Shown: positions 1 through 8,762, counted from the first letter of the stretch. The stretch is 64,000 nt of DNA from Hymenobacter terricola (GCF_017921975.2 NZ_JAGEMO020000018.1:1-64000), one strand, 5' to 3'. The notes: a model not told the origin generated them from the letters alone. Translations and numbers: made by a program.

Positions 1-77
1 GCTAAAGACCGTTCGACTTGCATGTATTAGGCCTGCCGCTAGCGTTCATCCTGAGCCAAGATCAAACTCTCCATTGT
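1..77 (-). rRNA. rrs: 16S ribosomal RNA, 5' end (partial)
   Basis: The complement of positions 61-70 reads AGAGTTTGAT, the universal 16S 5' primer site, and is followed by a Bacteroidota-type GATGAACGCTAGCGG stretch. Counting back from the E. coli numbering of that site puts the mature 5' end near position 77. The gene runs off the left edge, so only about 77 nt are present. It is transcribed leftward from the tandem promoters at 338-813. Confidence 0.95.
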
Positions 78-337
78 ATAAATTCCTGCACCTATTCGAA
101 AATAGGCTGATGTCGAGTGCTGACCTTGCTCACATATTGACGTTATCGTCTAATTCGTTTCGCTTGGTTTATTCCACAGTGTCCTTTTCTCGAGAGAAAA
201 ATAACAAGTGAAACACTTACTATTTTGTTTGTTTCCGTCATTCAAAGAACGTGTGTTACTTCCATTCGAAGTAACAGTGTGAGTTGCGATTCAACTCCTT
301 ATGTTGATAAAGCAATGCACTAATTGTCATGGGAGTG

Positions 338-345
338 CAAAAATA
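338..345 (-). promoter_or_regulatory. rrn promoter P1, -7 element
   Basis: The minus strand reads TATTTTTG, matching TAnnTTTG, followed by GCACTCCC. No clear TTG lies at the usual distance upstream, so this is the weakest of the four rRNA promoters and is the one nearest 16S. Confidence 0.5.
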
Positions 346-497
346 CCAACTTCTTTTTACCCGATAAACACTAACGCGTTTTTTAAAAAAATTCGTTGAT
401 GTTTTCAAATTCAATTGCTTCCTATTGAGGCAGATATTTTGTTGCTATTCAAAACGTTAAACTCATTTCGTGTTTGGCTTTGTTCGTTTTGGGAGTG

Positions 498-527
498 CAA
501 AGGTAGAATATTTTTCTGAATCGACAA
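498..527 (-). promoter_or_regulatory. rrn promoter P2
   Basis: The minus strand has TTG (527-525), a 19-nt spacer and TACCTTTG (505-498), then GCACTCCC. This matches the established Bacteroidota -33/-7 consensus and points into the 16S leader. Confidence 0.75.
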
Positions 528-603
528 GTTTTAAGCGAAAAAAATTTTAGAATATTTTTGCTGCGCTTTTCAATTCTCGATGCCTCCTGTTGAAGCGGGG
601 GTG

Positions 604-635
604 CAAAGGTACGGTGACCTTTTTCGGTTTTGCAA
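604..635 (-). promoter_or_regulatory. rrn promoter P3
   Basis: The minus strand has TTG (635-633), a 21-nt spacer and TACCTTTG (611-604), followed by GCACCCCC. It is in the same orientation as P2, with nearly the same initial transcribed bases. Confidence 0.75.
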
Positions 636-783
636 GTTGTTTGAAAAATAAATCTTCAGTCCTTGTTTTCCGTCGCGGCATAATAGGACAAGCCTATCAA
701 CACTTGAGTTCCACACTTTTTCAGATTTTGCCTTAAGCTTGCGTTTCAGGGCTACCCATGGTCCGTTTGACGTTTTGGGACTG

Positions 784-813
784 CAAAGGTAGAAGGACTT
801 TGGGCAGCGGCAA
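784..813 (-). promoter_or_regulatory. rrn promoter P4 (most upstream)
   Basis: The minus strand has TTG (813-811), a 19-nt spacer and TACCTTTG (791-784), followed by GCAGTCCC. It is the outermost of the tandem rRNA promoters. Confidence 0.7.
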
Positions 814-1075
814 GGGGGTATTCAACTAAATAGTTGGAAAAGGGTTATAAGTAGCTGATTGCTGGGATTAAAAAAAGTAGCTCAGCATTTGTTTTAATAT
901 TGACAAAGCGCATTTCAAAGTCGATTGGGGAATGAATCAGCTCGGTTATTGGCCATGGACTGGCCGGTAGTTTCTCCCGAAAATGCCGGTGGCATAGCTT
1001 CTACCGTTGCACACGGCAACAGCTATTCCCCTTTGTGACAGGCGGGGCAAGTGAATGGTTTGAGGTTTTTTTTCG

Positions 1076-1134
1076 CAAAAAAGTGCCGTGGTAAAGCCCC
1101 TACCCCACTGGGAAAGCTGTACCACGGCGCTTTT
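1076..1134 (-). terminator. purA terminator
   Basis: On the minus strand the arm GCGCCGTGGTA pairs with TACCACGGCAC across a 25-nt loop and is followed by a T-run. It lies about 50 bp past the purA stop. Confidence 0.65.
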
Positions 1135-1185
1135 CTGTTGAAGCCTTTAAGCTTCGATTGCCTGTTTTTGCCTCTGGCGGGTGAC

Positions 1186-2454
1186 TTAGCGGTGCAGAGT
1201 ACTTACTCTGTCGGGGCCAACGCTGACAATGCGGATGGGAACCTGGAGCTCACGCTCCAGGAAATCGAGATAGGATTGAAGGTTGGCAGGGAGTTGAGCG
1301 GCGTCGGTAATGGCAGTTAGGTCGGTGTGCCAGCCGGGAAGGGTGACGTATTCGGGAGTAATGGTGGTGAGTTCGCCGGGGTCGGGAAGCCGGGGGGTAC
1401 TTTCACCAGTGGCGGTGCGGTAGTGAGTGCAGGCCTGGATTTCGGTGAAAGTGTCGAGGACGTCGGCTTTCATGAGGTGAAGTTCGGTAACGCCGTTGAG
1501 CATGATGGCGTAGCGGAGGGCAGGCAAGTCTATCCAGCCGGTGCGGCGGGGGCGGCCGGTGGTGGAACCGAACTCACGGCCGGCCTGGCGGATTTGCTCG
1601 CCCACGGCGTCGTGGAGTTCGGTGGGGAATGGGCCGCTGCCGACGCGGGTGCAGTACGCTTTGGTGATGCCGTATACCTTATCTATATGACGGGGGGCAA
1701 TGCCGAGGCCGGTGCAGGCGCCGGCGGCGATGGTGCTGGAAGAGGTGACGTAGGGATATGAGCCGAAGTCGATGTCTAATAAGGAACCCTGGGCGCCTTC
1801 GGCGAGGATGCGTTTGCCTTGAGTGAGAAGGTCGTTGAGGAGGTATTCGGTATCGGTGAGCTGGAGGGTGCGGAGGAATTCGACGGCGGAGAAGAAGTCG
1901 GCTTCAAGCGCTTCGATTTCCAGCGCCTTATTATAGTGTAAAGCGAGCGAGGCGTGCTGGGCAACTGCTTCCTTATAACGGATTTCAAAATCGGGCAGCA
2001 GGATGTGGCCGACGCGGAGGCCGACGCGGCCAATTTTATCGGAATAAGTGGGGCCAATGCCTTTGAGGGTACTGCCGATTTTAGAGCCCCCACGGGCTTC
2101 CTCGCTGATGCGGTCGAGGGCGCGGTGCGACGGGAGGATGAGCTGGGCTTTTTTGGAAACGTAGAGGTTTTTAGCCCAGTCTACTCCCCTATCGGTGAGC
2201 TTTTGGAGTTCCTGGCGGAAGACGATGGGGTCGAGGACGACACCGTTGCCGACAATGTTCAGAATATGGGGATGAAAAATACCGCTGGGCACCTGGTGCA
2301 GGACGTGCTTAATGCCGTCGAAGGTGAGGGTGTGGCCAGCGTTGGGGCCGCCCTGGAAGCGGGCTACGGCGTCATAGGTCGGCGCGAGGACGTCTACGAT
2401 TTTGCCTTTGCCTTCATCGCCCCATTGGAGGCCTACTAATACGTCTACGGGCAT
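1186..2454 (-). CDS. purA: Adenylosuccinate synthetase
   Basis: It catalyses the GTP-dependent joining of IMP and aspartate to adenylosuccinate, the first committed step from IMP to AMP, in the cytoplasm. At 422 aa it has the normal family length. Near the N-terminus it shows the GDEGKGK phosphate loop, then GGPNAGHT. The GSTTGRPRRTGW stretch is typical of the IMP/active-site region in the second half. The ATG start directly precedes the conserved VDVLVGLQWGDEGKGK block, so the start is secure. It stands alone, with its own hairpin terminator downstream, and faces the rRNA promoter region. No frameshift or missing catalytic motif was seen. Confidence 0.97.
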   Translation of the reverse strand: MPVDVLVGLQWGDEGKGKIVDVLAPTYDAVARFQGGPNAGHTLTFDGIKHVLHQVPSGIFHPHILNIVGNGVVLDPIVFRQELQKLTDRGVDWAKNLYVSKKAQLILPSHRALDRISEEARGGSKIGSTLKGIGPTYSDKIGRVGLRVGHILLPDFEIRYKEAVAQHASLALHYNKALEIEALEADFFSAVEFLRTLQLTDTEYLLNDLLTQGKRILAEGAQGSLLDIDFGSYPYVTSSSTIAAGACTGLGIAPRHIDKVYGITKAYCTRVGSGPFPTELHDAVGEQIRQAGREFGSTTGRPRRTGWIDLPALRYAIMLNGVTELHLMKADVLDTFTEIQACTHYRTATGESTPRLPDPGELTTITPEYVTLPGWHTDLTAITDAAQLPANLQSYLDFLERELQVPIRIVSVGPDRVSTLHR

Positions 2455-2595
2455 GGTACTCTGGGTTGTTGTTTTTGAAAGCAGCGAAAGTGCTTAGCTG
2501 GCTGCCTTCGTTGGGAGAAATAATTACGGCGTGTTGGAGTATCGTTCCAAAGCCCTCGGGGGGTGCGGGATGACGAATGACAAAAAACAGCCGCC

Positions 2596-2946
2596 TTATT
2601 GGGCGGCTGGGATGAGTTGCTGGCGGGCGGCGGCCTCGTCGGCGGATACGGTAAAGATATTGTTTAGCTTCGTGACAGCCAGCATCTTCTTGGGATGGTC
2701 GGCGGGGTTGATGAGGACCATTTCGCCGCCGCGACTGCGGAATTTGGTGAGGAGCGCAACGAGGACGCCGATGCCGGTGCTGTTGATGTAGCGGATTTCG
2801 GAGAGGTCAACGGCGCATTGATTGAGGTCTTCGCCGAGGTGGCTGTTGACGGACTGGAGGAGTTGTTCGGTATCGGGGCTGCCGATGAGGTCGCCGGTGA
2901 GGCGAACGAAGAGAATGCCGTTTTGGACGGTGCTGGTGGTGGTCAT
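2596..2946 (-). CDS. STAS-domain protein (anti-sigma-factor antagonist type)
   Basis: This is a 116-aa single-domain STAS protein of the SpoIIAA/RsbV type. It shows the N-terminal strand (GILFVRLTGDL), a central DLSEIRYINSTGIGVLVALL segment carrying the conserved serine phosphorylation region, and a C-terminal helix. Family members switch partner-binding by Ser phosphorylation through an RsbW-type kinase, but no such kinase or phosphatase gene is nearby. Its ATG overlaps the stop of the upstream Fur-family gene by 4 nt, which implies translational coupling. The actual partner is unknown. Confidence 0.88.
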   Translation of the reverse strand: MTTTSTVQNGILFVRLTGDLIGSPDTEQLLQSVNSHLGEDLNQCAVDLSEIRYINSTGIGVLVALLTKFRSRGGEMVLINPADHPKKMLAVTKLNNIFTVSADEAAARQQLIPAAQ

Positions 2947-3557
2947 GCGGGGGTGGCGGAACGGGCGGCAGCCTGGGCGCGACAGTCGCCGCAGATGCCG
3001 TACAGATTCAAAGAATGGTGCAAGATATGGAAGTTCAGCAGGTCACCGACCATGGTCTGGATGCCATGGATGCGCGGGTCGCAGAATTCCACCACCTTAT
3101 GACATTCGGTGCAGATGACGTGGTCGTGCTGGCGGTAGCCGTAGCTTTTCTCGTACTGGGCAAGGTTGCGGCCAAACTGGTGCTTGCTCACGAGGCCTTG
3201 CTCCACTAAGAGGTCCAGGGTGTTATACACGGTGGCGCGGCTCACTTGCAGGCCGCGTTCTTTCATGCCGGCGTAGAGTTCTTCAACATCGAAGTGACCA
3301 GAGCGGGCGTAGATTTCTTCGAGGATGGCATACCGCTCGCTGGTTTTGCGCAGGCCTTTGTTCTCGAGGTGAGCAGTGAAGAGTTTTTTGACCTCCTCCA
3401 ACTTATCGGTATTGAGTATGGCCTGGGAGGCGGCGCTGGGGGTGTGCTTGGCAGCGTAGCCCGTTTCGGAAGAGCCGCCCACCCCCTGCCCAGTTTCATC
3501 AATTGGCTCAGCGGCCGGGCCTGAGTGCTTGTGAGAAGCTATTGGGGTTGTGTTCAC
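2943..3557 (-). CDS. Fur-family transcriptional regulator
   Basis: This is a 204-aa member of the Fur/PerR/Zur family, whose members are DNA-binding repressors that sense metal or peroxide. The winged-helix part includes GLRKTSERYAILEEIY and QVSRATVYNTLDLL. The dimerisation half has HDHVICTECHKVVEFCD, with a CxxC pair, and a second C-terminal CxxC (CGDC), as in structural-zinc members. A Ser/Ala/Pro-rich extension of about 50 residues precedes the DNA-binding domain. The only in-frame start upstream of the domain is GTG at 3557. The gene overlaps the STAS gene by 4 nt. Which metal it senses cannot be told from this sequence. Confidence 0.9.
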   Translation of the reverse strand: MNTTPIASHKHSGPAAEPIDETGQGVGGSSETGYAAKHTPSAASQAILNTDKLEEVKKLFTAHLENKGLRKTSERYAILEEIYARSGHFDVEELYAGMKERGLQVSRATVYNTLDLLVEQGLVSKHQFGRNLAQYEKSYGYRQHDHVICTECHKVVEFCDPRIHGIQTMVGDLLNFHILHHSLNLYGICGDCRAQAAARSATPA

Positions 3558-3628
3558 GGTATACTAAAGGTGTAGTGGGCAGGATGGGAAGCCACGGCTA
3601 GACAAGCAGCAACAACTGCTTTTGGTTC

Positions 3629-3961
3629 TTACCGCTCAAAATAGAGGTGGTAATGATTGGCGCAGCCGGGGTTAAAGGCAGCCTGGCAGGCGGGGCATGT
3701 ATTGTCGCAGCTCAAGTAACCGGCGATGCTGAGTGTGCTTTTGCAGTTGCCGCAGTAAATGGCTTCGGTATGGAATCCCGATTTGGGCCAGACCACAGGC
3801 GCGTGGCCGGCAGTTTCGTGGTGGCATTCGATGCAGGCGTAGAAGGCTTCGCAACACTTGAATTTAATGGCAATGATATCCCGCTCGGAGTGATAGTGGG
3901 CGCATTGGGTGCGCTCATTCACCTTGGCACCGTGAATGATGATGGGTTCAACAATTTTCAC
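3629..3961 (-). CDS. CHY zinc-finger protein
   Basis: This 110-aa protein fits the CHY zinc-finger family. Paired Cys/His ligands are visible in order: CAHYHSE near residue 20, CCEAFYACIECHHE in the middle, then CGNC, CDNTCPAC and a final CANHYHLYF. The family is related to yeast Hot13, which keeps zinc and thiol proteins in a defined redox state. A bacterial role is not established. It starts at GTG 2 nt after the RelA/SpoT stop codon, so the two genes are almost certainly co-translated. The length is normal and all Cys/His pairs look intact. Confidence 0.88.
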   Translation of the reverse strand: MKIVEPIIIHGAKVNERTQCAHYHSERDIIAIKFKCCEAFYACIECHHETAGHAPVVWPKSGFHTEAIYCGNCKSTLSIAGYLSCDNTCPACQAAFNPGCANHYHLYFER

Positions 3962-3963
3962 GA

Positions 3964-6162
3964 CTATGAATCAAACCGGTCTACTTGCAGCACGCCATTC
4001 ACCTTACTCAGCCGCTGAATGAGCTTATTCAAGTGGTCGGTGTCATTCACAAATACCATGATTTGGCCTTCGAAAAAGCCGTCATTGGCGTCGACGGTGA
4101 TGGAACGCATATTTACCTTCAGGCTGGTGCTGATGATGCGCGTAACGTCGTTGACGATGCCCACGCGGTCGGAGCCCTTCAGGCGAATACCGGCGAGGAA
4201 GGCCAGTTCGAGCTGGTCGGTCCATTTGGCGCGCACGATGCGGTTGCCGTAGTTCGACATTAAATCCACGGCGCGGTGGCAGCTGGTGCGGTGGATGATG
4301 AGGCCTTGGTCGGTTTCGAAGCCGAACACGTCGTCACCGGGAATAGGGTTGCAGCAGCGGGCAATGCTGTAGTTGAATTTGTCGGTGTGTTCGCCGACGA
4401 CAAGCATATCGGGGCGCACGCCACGGATTTTCTGCACCTCGTTGTCGAACGTTTTTGGCTCGAGCACGGACGGCAAAGGCTTAGCGGAACTGAAAATCGA
4501 CTCCCGGATGGAGCGGCCATCAACCTGCCCCACCGCGAGGCGGTAGTAGAAATCCTGAGCGCTGGGCACATTAAAATAGGCCAGCAGACGGTTGAAATTC
4601 TCCTGGGTATTGGGCACATTAATGAGTTCCATGCGCTTTTCCAGGATGAAGCGGCCGTCTTCGGCTTTGGCGCGCTTATCATCGCGCAGGAAATCTTTGA
4701 TTCTGGACCGTGCCTTGGTCGTGATGACGTAATTCAACCACTCCTGCGTGGGGCGCTGCTTGTGCGAGGTCAGGATTTCAACCTGGTCGCCGTTGTGGAG
4801 CTGGTAGCTGAGCGGTTCCAGCTTCTGATTGACCTTGGCCCCGAGGCAGTGCAGGCCGATTTCGGAATGGATTTCGAACGCAAAGTCCAGCGCCGTCGCC
4901 TTATCTGGCAGAATAACCAGCTTGCCCTTGGGCGTAAAGGCGTAGACCTCCTTCACGAACAAGTTCTGACGAAACTCGTCCATGAATTCGAGCGCACTGG
5001 AATTATTGGATTCCAGCATATCGCGCACCTTGTTCACCCAGCCCTCGAGCGAGCTTTCGGGCTGGAGGCTGCCGGTATCTTTATACTTCCAGTGCGCGGC
5101 GTAGCCCTTCTCGGCGATGTCGTCCATGCGGCGCGAACGGATTTGCACCTCCACCCACTGCCCGGCGCGCGACATGACGGTGGTGTGCAGGCTTTCGTAG
5201 CCATTGGCCTTGGGCGTCGACACCCAGTCGCGCAGGCGGTCCGGGTTTGGCTGGTAGAAATCCGTCACAATGCTATATACCTGCCAGCAAGCCGCTTTTT
5301 CCTGCTCCGGCGGCACATCCAGAATCACCCGAATGGCGAACAAATCATACACCTCATCGAAGGTGATGTTCTGCTTCTTGATTTTCTTAAGGATGGAATA
5401 AATGCTTTTCGGCCGGCCCTTGATTTCGTAATCGAAGCCCTGTGCCTTCAGTTCCTCATCAATGGGCTGCACAAACTCCTTGATAAAGCGGTTGCGCGTC
5501 GCCTGACTCTGCCGCACCTTGGCCTTGATTTCGTTGTACGTCTCCGTATCGGTGAATTTCAGGTACAAATCCTCCAGCTCACTCTTTATAGTATAGAGCC
5601 CAAGCCGGTGGGCCAGCGGCGCGTATAGATAGAGCGTTTCCGAAGCAATTTTCAGCTGCTTGTGGCGCGGCATCGAATCCAGGGTCCGCATGTTGTGCAG
5701 GCGGTCCGCAATTTTGATAAGAATCACGCGCACGTCCTCGCTCAACGTGAGCAGCATCTTGCGGAAATTCTCCGCCTGCTCGCTCGTGCCGTACTCAAAA
5801 ACGCCGGAAATTTTCGTCAGCCCATCAATAATCCGGGCAACTTTGGTCCCGAACTCGCGCTCAATATCCGAGATTTCAGTAGGGGTGTCCTCCACCACAT
5901 CGTGCAGCAGCGCCGCCACAATGCTGGTTGTGCCCAGCCCAATTTCCTCCACCGCAATCTGCGCCACGGCCAGCGGATGCAGGATATACGGCTCGCCCGA
6001 CTTGCGTCGCATCTCCTTATGGGCCTCCAGGCTCTGGTTGAAGGCTTTTTTGATAAGCTTGGGGTCCCCGTCCTTCAGGTACGGCTTGGCCGTGCGCAAC
6101 AGGCGGCGGTAGTGGCGCAGGATTTCCTGGCGTTCGGCTTCGGGAGAGATAACGGGAGGCAT
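3964..6162 (-). CDS. RelA/SpoT-type (p)ppGpp synthetase/hydrolase
   Basis: This 732-aa bifunctional Rel enzyme makes and degrades (p)ppGpp in the stringent response. The domain order is: HD hydrolase (about residues 45-190, with ALLHDVVEDT containing the HDxxED motif); synthetase (about 230-390, with KGRPKSIYSILKKIKKQ and RLRDWVSTPKANGYESLHT); a TGS domain (from about 400, with VYAFTPKGK); and a C-terminal ACT domain (about 660-730). Because the HDxxED motif is intact, hydrolase activity is expected. The ATG at 6162 is followed closely by the conserved N-terminal region. The CHY zinc-finger gene follows after 2 nt. Confidence 0.95.
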   Translation of the reverse strand: MPPVISPEAERQEILRHYRRLLRTAKPYLKDGDPKLIKKAFNQSLEAHKEMRRKSGEPYILHPLAVAQIAVEEIGLGTTSIVAALLHDVVEDTPTEISDIEREFGTKVARIIDGLTKISGVFEYGTSEQAENFRKMLLTLSEDVRVILIKIADRLHNMRTLDSMPRHKQLKIASETLYLYAPLAHRLGLYTIKSELEDLYLKFTDTETYNEIKAKVRQSQATRNRFIKEFVQPIDEELKAQGFDYEIKGRPKSIYSILKKIKKQNITFDEVYDLFAIRVILDVPPEQEKAACWQVYSIVTDFYQPNPDRLRDWVSTPKANGYESLHTTVMSRAGQWVEVQIRSRRMDDIAEKGYAAHWKYKDTGSLQPESSLEGWVNKVRDMLESNNSSALEFMDEFRQNLFVKEVYAFTPKGKLVILPDKATALDFAFEIHSEIGLHCLGAKVNQKLEPLSYQLHNGDQVEILTSHKQRPTQEWLNYVITTKARSRIKDFLRDDKRAKAEDGRFILEKRMELINVPNTQENFNRLLAYFNVPSAQDFYYRLAVGQVDGRSIRESIFSSAKPLPSVLEPKTFDNEVQKIRGVRPDMLVVGEHTDKFNYSIARCCNPIPGDDVFGFETDQGLIIHRTSCHRAVDLMSNYGNRIVRAKWTDQLELAFLAGIRLKGSDRVGIVNDVTRIISTSLKVNMRSITVDANDGFFEGQIMVFVNDTDHLNKLIQRLSKVNGVLQVDRFDS

Positions 6163-6235
6163 AATAGGTAAAGTAACAACGCAAGGCGAGAAAAGGTGGC
6201 CCGCGGCGCCCTACCAAGGCTAGTTGTTGCCAGGC

Positions 6236-6267
6236 TTTGCACACAATGGATTTAGCGAGTACCTTTG
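6236..6267 (+). promoter_or_regulatory. Promoter of tRNA-Leu
   Basis: TTTG (6236-6239), a 20-nt spacer and TACCTTTG (6260-6267) give a near-perfect Bacteroidota promoter. It lies about 35 nt before the tRNA 5' end. Confidence 0.8.
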
Positions 6268-6302
6268 CGGGCCCATAGCAAACGGCCCATGGGAAAGAGC
6301 AC

Positions 6303-6384
6303 GCGGATATGGCGAAATTGGTAGACGTGCCAGACTTAGGATCTGGTGCCGCAAGGCGTGTGGGTTCGAGTCCCTCTATCCGCA
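6303..6384 (+). tRNA. tRNA-Leu (anticodon UAG)
   Basis: This is an 82-nt class II tRNA. The acceptor arm GCGGATA (6303-6309) pairs with TATCCGC (6377-6383), with discriminator A at 6384. The anticodon stem CCAGA/TCTGG encloses the loop CTTAGGA, so the anticodon is TAG at 6337-6339. It has the long variable arm expected of Leu tRNAs and a GGTTCGAGTCC T-arm. The 3' CCA is not encoded. Confidence 0.97.
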
Positions 6385-6398
6385 CTTTCATTTGATGT

Positions 6399-6433
6399 AG
6401 GCCTTCAGTCGTATAGGCTGGAGGCTTTTTTTT
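6399..6433 (+). terminator. tRNA-Leu terminator
   Basis: The stem GCCTTCAG/CTGGAGGC (one G-T pair) is followed by a run of eight T. Confidence 0.8.
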
Positions 6434-6472
6434 CAACCTTTCAACCTGGCCAGCGGAAGCGGGCTCCCTGTT

Positions 6473-7801
6473 TTGAACATTACCCTCGACAAGAACGACG
6501 AGCAGCTGACCGGGCTGCTGACCGTACACCTGACCGAAGCCGACTACACGCCCACCGTCGACAAGCAAATCAAAGAGTACACCAAGCGCGCGCAGGTGAA
6601 GGGCTTCCGGCCCGGCATGGTGCCCGTGGGCATGGTGCGCAAAATGTACGGCAAAGGCATTCTGGCCGAGGAAATCAACAAAATGCTGGGCAAGGCCGTG
6701 GACTCCTATATCAAGGAGAACAACATCAAGCTGCTGGGCGAGCCGCTGCCCGTGCCGAGCAACGTGGATTTCGACACCGACAAGGACTTCGATTTCTCGT
6801 TTGAGCTGGGCCTGCTGCCCGACTTCAGCCTGCCCGCCGAGGGTGCGCTGAACGTGGAGCGCCACCAGGTGACCATCGACGAGGAGACGCTGGCCCAGAC
6901 CAACGAGCAGATTGCCCGGCAGTACGGCGAGACGACCAACCCCGAGGAATCGGAAGCGGGCGACTACCTCTTCGGCAAGCTGAAAAAGGCCGACGAAGAA
7001 GGCGAAGGCCGCACGGTGTTGCTGCCTATTAATAAGGTAACCGGCGACGTGGCGCAGTTCGTGGGCAAAAAAGCGGGCGACTCGATTACGTTCGACCTGC
7101 AAGCGGCTTTCGGCAACGACGCGGCGTCGATTTCGAACTTCTCGGGCCTGAGCAAGACGGAAGCCGCGGAGGCCACCGGCGACTACGTGCTGAACGTGGA
7201 GAAAGTGAACCGCACGGCGGCCCCCGAATTCAACCAGGAGCTATTCGACAAAGTATTCGGCCCGGAGACAGTTTCTTCGCAGGAAGAGTTTGATGCCAAA
7301 GTGCGCGAGACGATTCAGTCGAACTACGACCGCGAGAGCGACGGCGCGCTGAACAACAGCATCGTGGAAAACCTGGTGAACACAGTGGACATCAAGGTGC
7401 CCACGGAGTTTTTCAAGAAGTGGCTGGTGCGGGCCAACGAAGGCAAACTGACCCCCGAGAAGGTGGAAGAGCACTACAACGACTACGAGAAGGAGCTGAA
7501 GTGGAGCATGATTCGCAACAAGGTGGTGGAAGACGCCGGCCTGCAAGTGAGCAACGAGGAGATTGTGAACCGCACGCTCGATAAAATCATGGGCCAGTTC
7601 AACATGCCGAACATGCCCGACGAGATGCGCGAATCGATGCGCAGCTACGCCGACAGCTTCCTCAAGCAGGAGAACGGCAAAAACTACGTGAGCGAGTACG
7701 AGGCCATTCTGGCAGAGAAAGTGCTGGAAAACCTGCGCGGCAAAGTTGTTGTTACGGATAAGCCCGTAACGGCCGAAGAATTCCGGACCCTGCACAGCTA
7801 A
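6473..7801 (+). CDS. tig: Trigger factor
   Basis: This is the ribosome-associated chaperone that meets nascent chains at the exit tunnel. It is 442 aa. The N-terminal ribosome-binding domain begins NITLDKNDEQLTGLLTVHL and contains GFRPGMVPVGMVRKMYG, the segment corresponding to the G-F-R-x-G-x-x-P signature. The middle, peptidyl-prolyl isomerase-like part is diverged, as is usual in Bacteroidota. The C-terminal part is helical and charged. The start is TTG at 6473. No in-frame ATG lies upstream, and the first residues match the family start. It sits just ahead of clpP, a common arrangement. Confidence 0.95.
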   Translation: MNITLDKNDEQLTGLLTVHLTEADYTPTVDKQIKEYTKRAQVKGFRPGMVPVGMVRKMYGKGILAEEINKMLGKAVDSYIKENNIKLLGEPLPVPSNVDFDTDKDFDFSFELGLLPDFSLPAEGALNVERHQVTIDEETLAQTNEQIARQYGETTNPEESEAGDYLFGKLKKADEEGEGRTVLLPINKVTGDVAQFVGKKAGDSITFDLQAAFGNDAASISNFSGLSKTEAAEATGDYVLNVEKVNRTAAPEFNQELFDKVFGPETVSSQEEFDAKVRETIQSNYDRESDGALNNSIVENLVNTVDIKVPTEFFKKWLVRANEGKLTPEKVEEHYNDYEKELKWSMIRNKVVEDAGLQVSNEEIVNRTLDKIMGQFNMPNMPDEMRESMRSYADSFLKQENGKNYVSEYEAILAEKVLENLRGKVVVTDKPVTAEEFRTLHS

Positions 7802-7824
7802 TTGCTAAGCAGCCCGATTTTTGG

Positions 7825-7858
7825 AAAAGCCCTTACTTTGACGAGTAAGGGCTTTTTT
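7825..7858 (+). terminator. tig terminator
   Basis: AAAGCCCTTACT pairs with AGTAAGGGCTTT around a 6-nt loop, followed by T6. Confidence 0.9.
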
Positions 7859-7944
7859 GTTGGGGTTTCGCCAACATTCGTTTACTTCGTTCGTCTTTCT
7901 AACCTCACCCGTGCAGGCTTTTGCCCGCACCACATTTTTCTCCA

Positions 7945-8652
7945 ATGAATCCATTACTGAATAAGCAGGAGTTTCGCAAGTTTGCCGTGAAGGGCCAGGG
8001 GCTCAACGGGCTGGGCGTGGACCAGTATTTGAGCCACATGGAAGGCATTGCCCGGCCGTATGTGAACAACATGACCCGCTCGGTTATCGAGGAGCGTCCG
8101 CAGAACTTCCGGGAAATCGACGTGTTTTCGCGCCTCATCATGGACCGGATTGTGTTCCTGGGCACGGCCGTGGACGACTACATCGCCAACATCCTGACGG
8201 CCCAAATGCTGTTCCTGGAATCGGCTGATGCCAAAAAAGACATACTGCTGTACATCAACTCGCCCGGTGGCTCGGTGTATGCCGGTTTGGGCATTTACGA
8301 CACCATGCAGTACGTGAACCCCGACGTGGCCACGATTTGCACCGGCCTCGCGGCTTCGATGGGCGCGGTGTTGCTGGCGGGCGGCGCGGCCAACAAGCGC
8401 TCGGCCCTCCCCCACGCCCGCGTGATGATTCACCAGCCGTCGGGTGGTGCGCAGGGGCAGTCGTCAGATATCGAAATCACAGCTCGTGAAATCCTGAAAC
8501 TGAAGAAGGAGCTGTATGACATTCTGGCGCAGCACACCGGCAAAACCTACCAGGAAATCCACGACAATTCGGACCGCGACTACTGGATGCGCGCCGATGA
8601 GGCCAAAGAATACGGCCTGATTGACGAGGTGCTCGAGAAGAAGAAAGCCTAA
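7945..8652 (+). CDS. clpP: ATP-dependent Clp protease proteolytic subunit
   Basis: ClpP is the serine-protease barrel of the Clp system and works with ClpX or ClpA/C unfoldases. The protein is 235 aa from the ATG at 7945. The catalytic triad is visible: Ser in TGLAASMGA, His in VMIHQPSGG and Asp in [10 protein letters not shown]. The N-terminal extension of about 40 residues before the core is probably a processed propeptide. A TTG at 7921 would add 8 residues and is less likely. A strong terminator follows, and clpX is not adjacent: it lies about 6.5 kb downstream. Confidence 0.96.
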   Translation: MNPLLNKQEFRKFAVKGQGLNGLGVDQYLSHMEGIARPYVNNMTRSVIEERPQNFREIDVFSRLIMDRIVFLGTAVDDYIANILTAQMLFLESADAKKDILLYINSPGGSVYAGLGIYDTMQYVNPDVATICTGLAASMGAVLLAGGAANKRSALPHARVMIHQPSGGAQGQSSDIEITAREILKLKKELYDILAQHTGKTYQEIHDNSDRDYWMRADEAKEYGLIDEVLEKKKA

Positions 8653-8700
8653 TCACGGATTTAGCCGGAGTTTCCGGATTTCACGGATTAATTGTTTAGC

Positions 8701-8737
8701 AAAAACGCTCCTGCTGGTTCAGCAGGAGCGTTTTTTG
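8701..8737 (+). terminator. clpP terminator
   Basis: AACGCTCCTGCT pairs with AGCAGGAGCGTT, followed by a T-run. Confidence 0.9.
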
Positions 8738-8762
8738 TTTTTGCATAGCCCTTTGAACAGCT

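Larger units (their letters stand above)
78..1075. other. Non-coding rRNA leader and promoter region
   Basis: No convincing gene was seen in about 1 kb. Positions 78-330 would be the transcribed 16S leader, AT-rich, probably carrying processing and antitermination signals that I could not delimit. Positions 330-815 hold the four promoters. Positions 815-1075 show only short weak hairpins between P4 and the purA terminator. Confidence 0.6.

Noticed and set aside
900..1050. A second tRNA or small RNA between the rrn promoters and purA
   Set aside because: Only short hairpins were found, with no cloverleaf and no promoter-terminator pair.
8655..8690. Possible insertion-element remnant (CACGGATTT repeats) after clpP
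   Set aside because: Too short to call as an element; mentioned only for comparison with the GxxExxY cassette arms.
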